Shown here: piece after piece, positions 59,909 through 64,000 of the stretch
Position numbering within the stretch: position 1 is the stretch's first letter
Layout: every line of letters starts with the position of its first letter
NCBI RefSeq assembly: GCF_003663825.1
Contig: NZ_RCCC01000001.1
Coordinates: 4,348,501 to 4,412,500, forward strand
DNA length: 64,000 nucleotides
DNA from: Acidovorax sp. 106
GTDB taxonomy: Bacteria > Pseudomonadota > Gammaproteobacteria > Burkholderiales > Burkholderiaceae_C
Reading direction: 5' to 3'
Notes under the pieces: generated by a model
What the model was told of the DNA's origin: nothing
Databases searched by the model: none
The model's input: the letters and a program-made list of their open reading frames with translations, nothing else
Translations under genes and position numbers: made by a program

Positions 59909-60931
59909 TTACTTGCGCGTATAGATCTGGTCGAAGCTGGCGTTGTCCGCGAAGTGGTCCTTGGCCGCCTTGGTCCAGCCGCCAAAGGCGTCGTCGATGG
60001 TGAACAGGTTCAGCTTGGGGAACTGCTTGGCGTACTTGGCCTTGGCCTTGTCAGACACCGCAGGGCGGTAGAAATGCTTGCCCGCAATGTCCTGGCCCTC
60101 TTCGGTGTAGAGGTACTTGAGGTATTCCTCGGCCACGGCGCGGGTGCCCTTCTTGTCCACGTTCTTGTCGACCACCGACACAGCGGGCTCGGCCACGATG
60201 GAGATGGAAGGCGCAATCACGTCAAACTTCGCGCCAAATTCTTTTTCCAGCAAGTAAGCCTCGTTTTCCCAGGCAATCAGCACATCGCCCTGGTTGCGCT
60301 GGGCAAAGGTGATGGTGGAGCCGCGCGCGCCGGTGTCCAGCACAGGCACGTTGCCGTAGAGCTTGGCCACGAAGTCTTTGGCCTTGGCGTCACCGCCGTA
60401 CTTGCGCTTGGCAAATTCCCAGGCGGCCAGATAGTTCCAGCGGGCGCCGCCCGAGGTCTTGGGGTTGGGTGTGATCACGCTGATGCCGGGCTTGACGAGG
60501 TCGTCCCAGTCCTTGATGCCCTTGGGGTTGCCCTGGCGCACCACCAGCACGATGGTGGAGGTGTAAGGCGAGCTGTTGTGGGGCAGGCGCTTTTGCCAGT
60601 CTTTGGGAATCCAGCCGCCGTTGGTGTGCAGCGCGTCGGTGTCGCCCGCCAGCGCCAGGGTGGCCACGTCAGCCTCCAGTCCATCAATGATGGAGCGCGC
60701 CTGCTTGCCCGAGCCACCGTGGCTTTGCTTAATGGTCACGTCCTGCCCGGTCTTGGCCTTCCAATACTTGGCAAAGGCCTGGTTGAACTCGACGTACAGC
60801 TCACGGGTCGGGTCGTAGGACACATTGAGCAAGGTCACAGACTGCGCAAACGACGGCAAAGCCGTCAGGGCCAAAGCGCCTGCAAAGGCTGCGGCCAATG
60901 GAAACTTGATAAAGTCGCGGCGAAAGTTCAT
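59909..60931 (-). CDS. sbp: Sulfate ABC transporter substrate-binding protein
   Basis: 340 residues. The signal peptide ([20 protein letters not shown]) is followed by [19 protein letters not shown], the sulfate-binding-protein start, and sulfate-contacting loops ([20 protein letters not shown]). It binds sulfate or thiosulfate in the periplasm. No cysTWA genes follow in view. ATG at 60931 is preferred. Confidence 0.92.
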   Translation of the reverse strand: MNFRRDFIKFPLAAAFAGALALTALPSFAQSVTLLNVSYDPTRELYVEFNQAFAKYWKAKTGQDVTIKQSHGGSGKQARSIIDGLEADVATLALAGDTDALHTNGGWIPKDWQKRLPHNSSPYTSTIVLVVRQGNPKGIKDWDDLVKPGISVITPNPKTSGGARWNYLAAWEFAKRKYGGDAKAKDFVAKLYGNVPVLDTGARGSTITFAQRNQGDVLIAWENEAYLLEKEFGAKFDVIAPSISIVAEPAVSVVDKNVDKKGTRAVAEEYLKYLYTEEGQDIAGKHFYRPAVSDKAKAKYAKQFPKLNLFTIDDAFGGWTKAAKDHFADNASFDQIYTRK

Positions 60932-61009
60932 GAAGGGCCTCGTTGATTGGAATGCGGGACGGTGCAAAACACCGATGAAACGCATTCTGGAAGGCCCTCT
61001 TAAAAACTG

Positions 61010-61030
61010 GAACTACTGAGATTTCAGTTC
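61010..61030. promoter_or_regulatory. Inverted repeat upstream of sbp (possible LysR-type site)
   Basis: GAACT (61010-61014) and AGTTC (61026-61030) form a short inverted repeat in the A/T-rich promoter region shared by sbp and yggX. A CysB-like regulator is plausible, but no CysB gene is in view. Confidence 0.3.
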
Positions 61031-61125
61031 TTTATATCTAAATCATCTGAGCCAAGCGCAAAACCCGCCCCTAGAGGCGTCTGCGCCTGTCTCGCTTTCA
61101 TAGACCACCACAAGGAATCCCCACC

Positions 61126-61398
61126 ATGGCACGCACCGTCCAATGCATCAAACTCGGCCAAGAGGCAGAAGGCCTGGACTTTCCGCCCTACCCCGGTGAG
61201 CTGGGCAAGCGCATCTGGGAAAGCGTGAGCAAGCAAGCCTGGGCCGACTGGCTCAAGCACCAGACCATGCTGGTCAACGAAAACCGCCTGAACCTGGCCG
61301 ACGCCCGCGCCCGCCAGTATCTGGCAAGGCAGATGGAAAACCACTTTTTTGGCGGCGGCGCAGACGCCGCGGCGGGCTATGTGCCGCCCAGCGCTTAA
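61126..61398 (+). CDS. yggX: Probable Fe(2+)-trafficking protein
   Basis: 90 residues. [39 protein letters not shown] and the conserved Cys at residue 7 identify YggX, which protects Fe-S clusters and handles labile iron in the cytoplasm. ATG at 61126 with an AAGGA site. Confidence 0.93.
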   Translation: MARTVQCIKLGQEAEGLDFPPYPGELGKRIWESVSKQAWADWLKHQTMLVNENRLNLADARARQYLARQMENHFFGGGADAAAGYVPPSA

Positions 61399-61405
61399 AT
61401 AAAGA

Positions 61406-61512
61406 ACACCCCCCTGAGCGGCTGCGCCGCTTCCCCCCGCTCTCGTAGCGTTGCACGCTACGGGCAGGGGGACGCAGCCCTCGCTGCGGGGCGGCCCTTG
61501 CTCGGCTGCCCT
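61406..61512. repeat. Dispersed G/C-rich repeat C, inverted
   Basis: CCCCCTGAGCGGCTGCGCCGCTTCC, then GGGGGACGCAGCC and GGGGCGGCCCTTGC, the reverse orientation of the copy at 54940. Only the shared blocks are quoted. Confidence 0.7.
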
Positions 61513-61660
61513 GGCCTGGGCAGCGCCAGTTTCATGGGCCGCACTCAGCACATGCACCGTGTCATGCACTTTGACCTGAGCGGCTGCCCTAGTCTGTGCC
61601 GCGCCAGTGTGGCAGGTCGGGTGCGATGCGAGCACCACAAAAAACCAGTACTTGCCCCCC

Positions 61661-63625
61661 ATGTCCGAGCCCATCGACTGGCTGCCCGACGGCACCCCTT
61701 ACAGCCCCCGCTTTGGCGACCGCTACCACAGTGAAAACGGTGGCCTGGACCAAGCCCGCCGGGTGTTTTTGCAAGGCTGCGGGCTGCCTGCCGCCTGGGC
61801 CGGACAGCCCCAGTGGCGCGTGCTGGAGACGGGCTTTGGCTTTGGGCTGAACTTTCTCGTCACCTGGGCCGCCTGGCGGGCCGACGCGCACCGCCCGCGC
61901 CTGCTGCACTTCATATCAACCGAAGCCTGGCCCGTGAATGCCGCCGACCTGCTGCGCGCCACCACGGCCCACGCCGAACTGGCGCCCTTGGCCGAGCAGT
62001 TGCACGCCCAGTGGTGGGGCCTGCTGCCTGGCGTGCACCGCCTGGCGTTTGAAGACGGCCGCGTGCTGCTCACCCTGTATGTGGGCGATGCGCAAGAGAT
62101 GCTGCGCCAGCAGGCGCCCACGGCAGACTCGGTGTATCTGGACGGGTTCAGCCCTTCGGTCAACCCCGAGATCTGGAGCGCCCACACCCTCAAGGCCGTG
62201 GCGCGCTGCTGCCGCCGGGGCACGCAGCTGGCCACCTGGACCATTGCCCGCGCTGTGCGCGACACGCTGTCCGAATGCGGCTTTGAGGTGCAGCGCGTGC
62301 CCGGCGTGCCCCCCAAGCGCGACAACCTGCACGCCACCTACAACCCCCGCTGGGAACCACGGGCCCGCACAGCCACCTTGCCCGACGCAGCCCAGCACGC
62401 CACCGCGCAGCCCCAGCAATGCATCGTGATTGGCGGCGGCCTGGCAGGGGCCGCCACCGCAGCCAGCCTGGCGCGCCGGGGCTGGCAAGTGCAGGTGCTG
62501 GACCAGGCCAGCGAGCCCGCCGCTGGCGCATCGGGCCTGCCTGCCGGGGTGTTTGCCCCCCATGTTTCGCCCGACGATGCCGTGCTGTCGCGCCTATCGC
62601 GCTGCGGCGTGCGCACCACGCTGCAGCAAGCCCAGCAACGCCTGCAGGCCGGGCAAGACTGGGGCGCAACCGGCGTGCTGGAACACCGCACAGACGGCAG
62701 CCCTGGCCTGCCCGCCGACTGGAACAAAGGCCCTGGAGCCGACTGGAGCACCCTCGCCCCGCCCGATGCCCGCGAGCAGGCGGGCCTACCGCCCGACGCC
62801 GTGGCCTGCTGGCACGCCCAGGCGGGCTGGATACGCCCCGCCCAAATGGTGCGGGCACTGCTGCGTGAAAGCGGCGTGACTTGGCGCGGCCAATGCCAAG
62901 TGGCCAGCCTGCGGCCTGTGCCTGCCGCCAGCGCAGCAAACCCTGCAGCCACCGAATGGCAGGCACTCGATGCCCAGGGCGATGTGCTGGCCCAGGCTCC
63001 CGTGGTGGTGATTGCCGCAGGCGCGGGCAGCCACACCCTGCTGAGCGACCGCTGGCCCCTGCAGCCCGTGCGCGGCCAAGTGTCGTGGGGGCACTATGCC
63101 GCCCACCTGCCGCCGCCCGCGCCTTTTCCGGCGAACGGGCATGGCAACCTGGTGCCGTCTTTCGGGCTGGGCAGCACAGACCAACCGGGCGGCGAGGCCA
63201 CTGAACGCGGCTGGATCATGGGCTCGACCTTTGAGCGCGATGTGACGGCGCTGCCCGCCAGTGCCACCGACCAGCAGGCGGCGCACCAATCACATTGGGA
63301 CAAGCTGCAAACCCTGCTGCCCACGGCCGCCCGCCAGCTGCAGCCCAGCTTTGATGCCCGCCTGATCGGTGAAGACACCGCACACACCACAACAGCCAAA
63401 GTCGAACACTGGGCCGCCGTGCGCTGCACCGCCCCAGACCGCCTGCCCATCGTGGGGCCGGTGCACGCGCTGGCGCTGCCCGGCCTGTGGGTGTGCACCG
63501 CCATGGGCGCACGCGGGCTGACGCTGGCCCTGCTGTGCGGTGAACTGCTGGCTGCCCGCCTGAATGCCGAGCCGTTGCCGCTGGACGCCAAGCTGGCCCG
63601 GGCGCTGTCGAGCGAGCGTATGTGA
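61661..63625 (+). CDS. mnmC: tRNA 5-methylaminomethyl-2-thiouridine bifunctional enzyme
   Basis: 654 residues. The N-terminal methyltransferase part has WRVLETGFGFGLNFL (SAM site) and DSVYLDGFSPSVNPEIWS. The C-terminal FAD domain starts with CIVIGGGLAGAATAASLARRG and ends with GARGLTLALLCGELLAA. It completes the mnm5s2U modification of tRNA wobble uridine. ATG at 61661 is preferred. Confidence 0.93.
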   Translation: MSEPIDWLPDGTPYSPRFGDRYHSENGGLDQARRVFLQGCGLPAAWAGQPQWRVLETGFGFGLNFLVTWAAWRADAHRPRLLHFISTEAWPVNAADLLRATTAHAELAPLAEQLHAQWWGLLPGVHRLAFEDGRVLLTLYVGDAQEMLRQQAPTADSVYLDGFSPSVNPEIWSAHTLKAVARCCRRGTQLATWTIARAVRDTLSECGFEVQRVPGVPPKRDNLHATYNPRWEPRARTATLPDAAQHATAQPQQCIVIGGGLAGAATAASLARRGWQVQVLDQASEPAAGASGLPAGVFAPHVSPDDAVLSRLSRCGVRTTLQQAQQRLQAGQDWGATGVLEHRTDGSPGLPADWNKGPGADWSTLAPPDAREQAGLPPDAVACWHAQAGWIRPAQMVRALLRESGVTWRGQCQVASLRPVPAASAANPAATEWQALDAQGDVLAQAPVVVIAAGAGSHTLLSDRWPLQPVRGQVSWGHYAAHLPPPAPFPANGHGNLVPSFGLGSTDQPGGEATERGWIMGSTFERDVTALPASATDQQAAHQSHWDKLQTLLPTAARQLQPSFDARLIGEDTAHTTTAKVEHWAAVRCTAPDRLPIVGPVHALALPGLWVCTAMGARGLTLALLCGELLAARLNAEPLPLDAKLARALSSERM

Positions 63626-63843
63626 TCGCGCCGCAGGGAGTGAGCCTTAGCGGCGCACCGTGCAGGCGGGCGATGGGGGCCACGACCGATTGGATGACCG
63701 GGCAGCGTAAGCCGCCCGCGACAGTGCGCCATCAATCAAATCCCGCGCCAAGCCCCTCCAGTACTTGCTTATATAAATATTTGCATATTGGCAGAGCAAA
63801 ACAATAGTTTGCATCCATAAGCCTCCCCTCTACATTCGCGGCC

Positions 63844-64000
63844 ATGCATGAATTGGCGTTTGTTTTTGCGGGGTTTGCAGTGGGCCTGATCGTCGGGCTC
63901 ACGGGCGTAGGCGGCGGTTCGCTGATGACGCCCATCCTGATCTTCTTCTTTGGCATCAAGCCCCACATGGCCGTGGGCACCGACTTGCTGTTTGCCGCCT
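63844..64000 (+). CDS. TauE/SafE family permease, N-terminal part (partial at window edge)
   Basis: 52 codons to the edge. LAFVFAGFAVGLIVGLTGVGGGSLMTPIL is the first membrane segment and glycine-rich motif of TauE/SafE sulfite or sulfonate permeases. Its place near the ssu and sbp genes fits sulfite handling, but the substrate is open. The upstream 218 bases (63626-63843) are A/T-rich near the start and show no ORF. Confidence 0.75.
   Translation, partial: MHELAFVFAGFAVGLIVGLTGVGGGSLMTPILIFFFGIKPHMAVGTDLLFAA

Overview
The window is high-GC, densely coded DNA from a betaproteobacterium, most likely family Comamonadaceae (Acidovorax or a relative). This is inferred from gene families and local order: phaC-phaA-phaB, smc-zipA-ligA, an imuA-imuB-dnaE2 mutagenesis cassette, dapC-dapD-pilU-dapE-prmB, and short palindromic repeats of a kind common in that family. 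No rRNA, tRNA, CRISPR array or complete insertion sequence was found.

Layout. 1-1094: end of an intracellular PHB depolymerase gene and an orphan rnfB. 1157-2644: a chemoreceptor with a C-terminal Cache-like domain. 2891-10490: lysine/peptidoglycan precursor genes (dapC, dapD, dapE) with a pilU-type ATPase, prmB and an ABC-F ATPase. 10491-11402: no conventional gene, but three tandem units, each with a GTCAACC-N16-CGTT promoter-like motif, a strong ribosome site, a near-identical 24-codon ORF and a terminator. 11403-15328: PHB synthesis genes phaB, phaA, phaC on the minus strand. 15433-19402: a small membrane protein, pgeF, a maleylpyruvate isomerase/fumarylpyruvate hydrolase pair with a MarR regulator, and a Nudix hydrolase. 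19406-21475: AT-rich islet with two exported proteins of unknown function. 21476-32262: PBP1A, ligA, zipA, smc, chaC. 32467-33854: second low-GC islet with a zinc-ribbon/PD-(D/E)XK nuclease and an unknown protein, flanked by attC-like half sites. 34170-40237: dnaE2, imuB, imuA under a perfect LexA box, then divergent sodC. 41109-48582: a MocA-like cytidylyltransferase and iorA/iorB molybdenum hydroxylase genes, separated by a third islet carrying a Shedu-type (SduA) anti-phage nuclease. 48791-53410: a TetR regulator, pdxH, a lipoprotein, and a TetR/reductase/SDR cluster with a shared operator-like motif. 53640-60931: a sulfur-scavenging cluster (molbindin, ssuB, ssuC, VOC protein, ssuD, a 50-codon small ORF, ssuA, ssuE, sbp). 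61126-64000: yggX, mnmC and the start of a TauE/SafE permease.

How it fits together. PHB synthesis (phaCAB) and breakdown (phaZ) are both present. The ssu genes release sulfite from sulfonates while sbp captures sulfate. iorAB needs a molybdopterin cytosine dinucleotide cofactor that the MocA-like enzyme could supply. Three low-GC islets interrupt otherwise conserved housekeeping DNA and look horizontally acquired; two carry nuclease-like defence candidates. The strongest candidates for undescribed biology are the triplicated 24-codon units at 10619-11326 and the 50-codon ORF at 57577-57729 in the ssu cluster.
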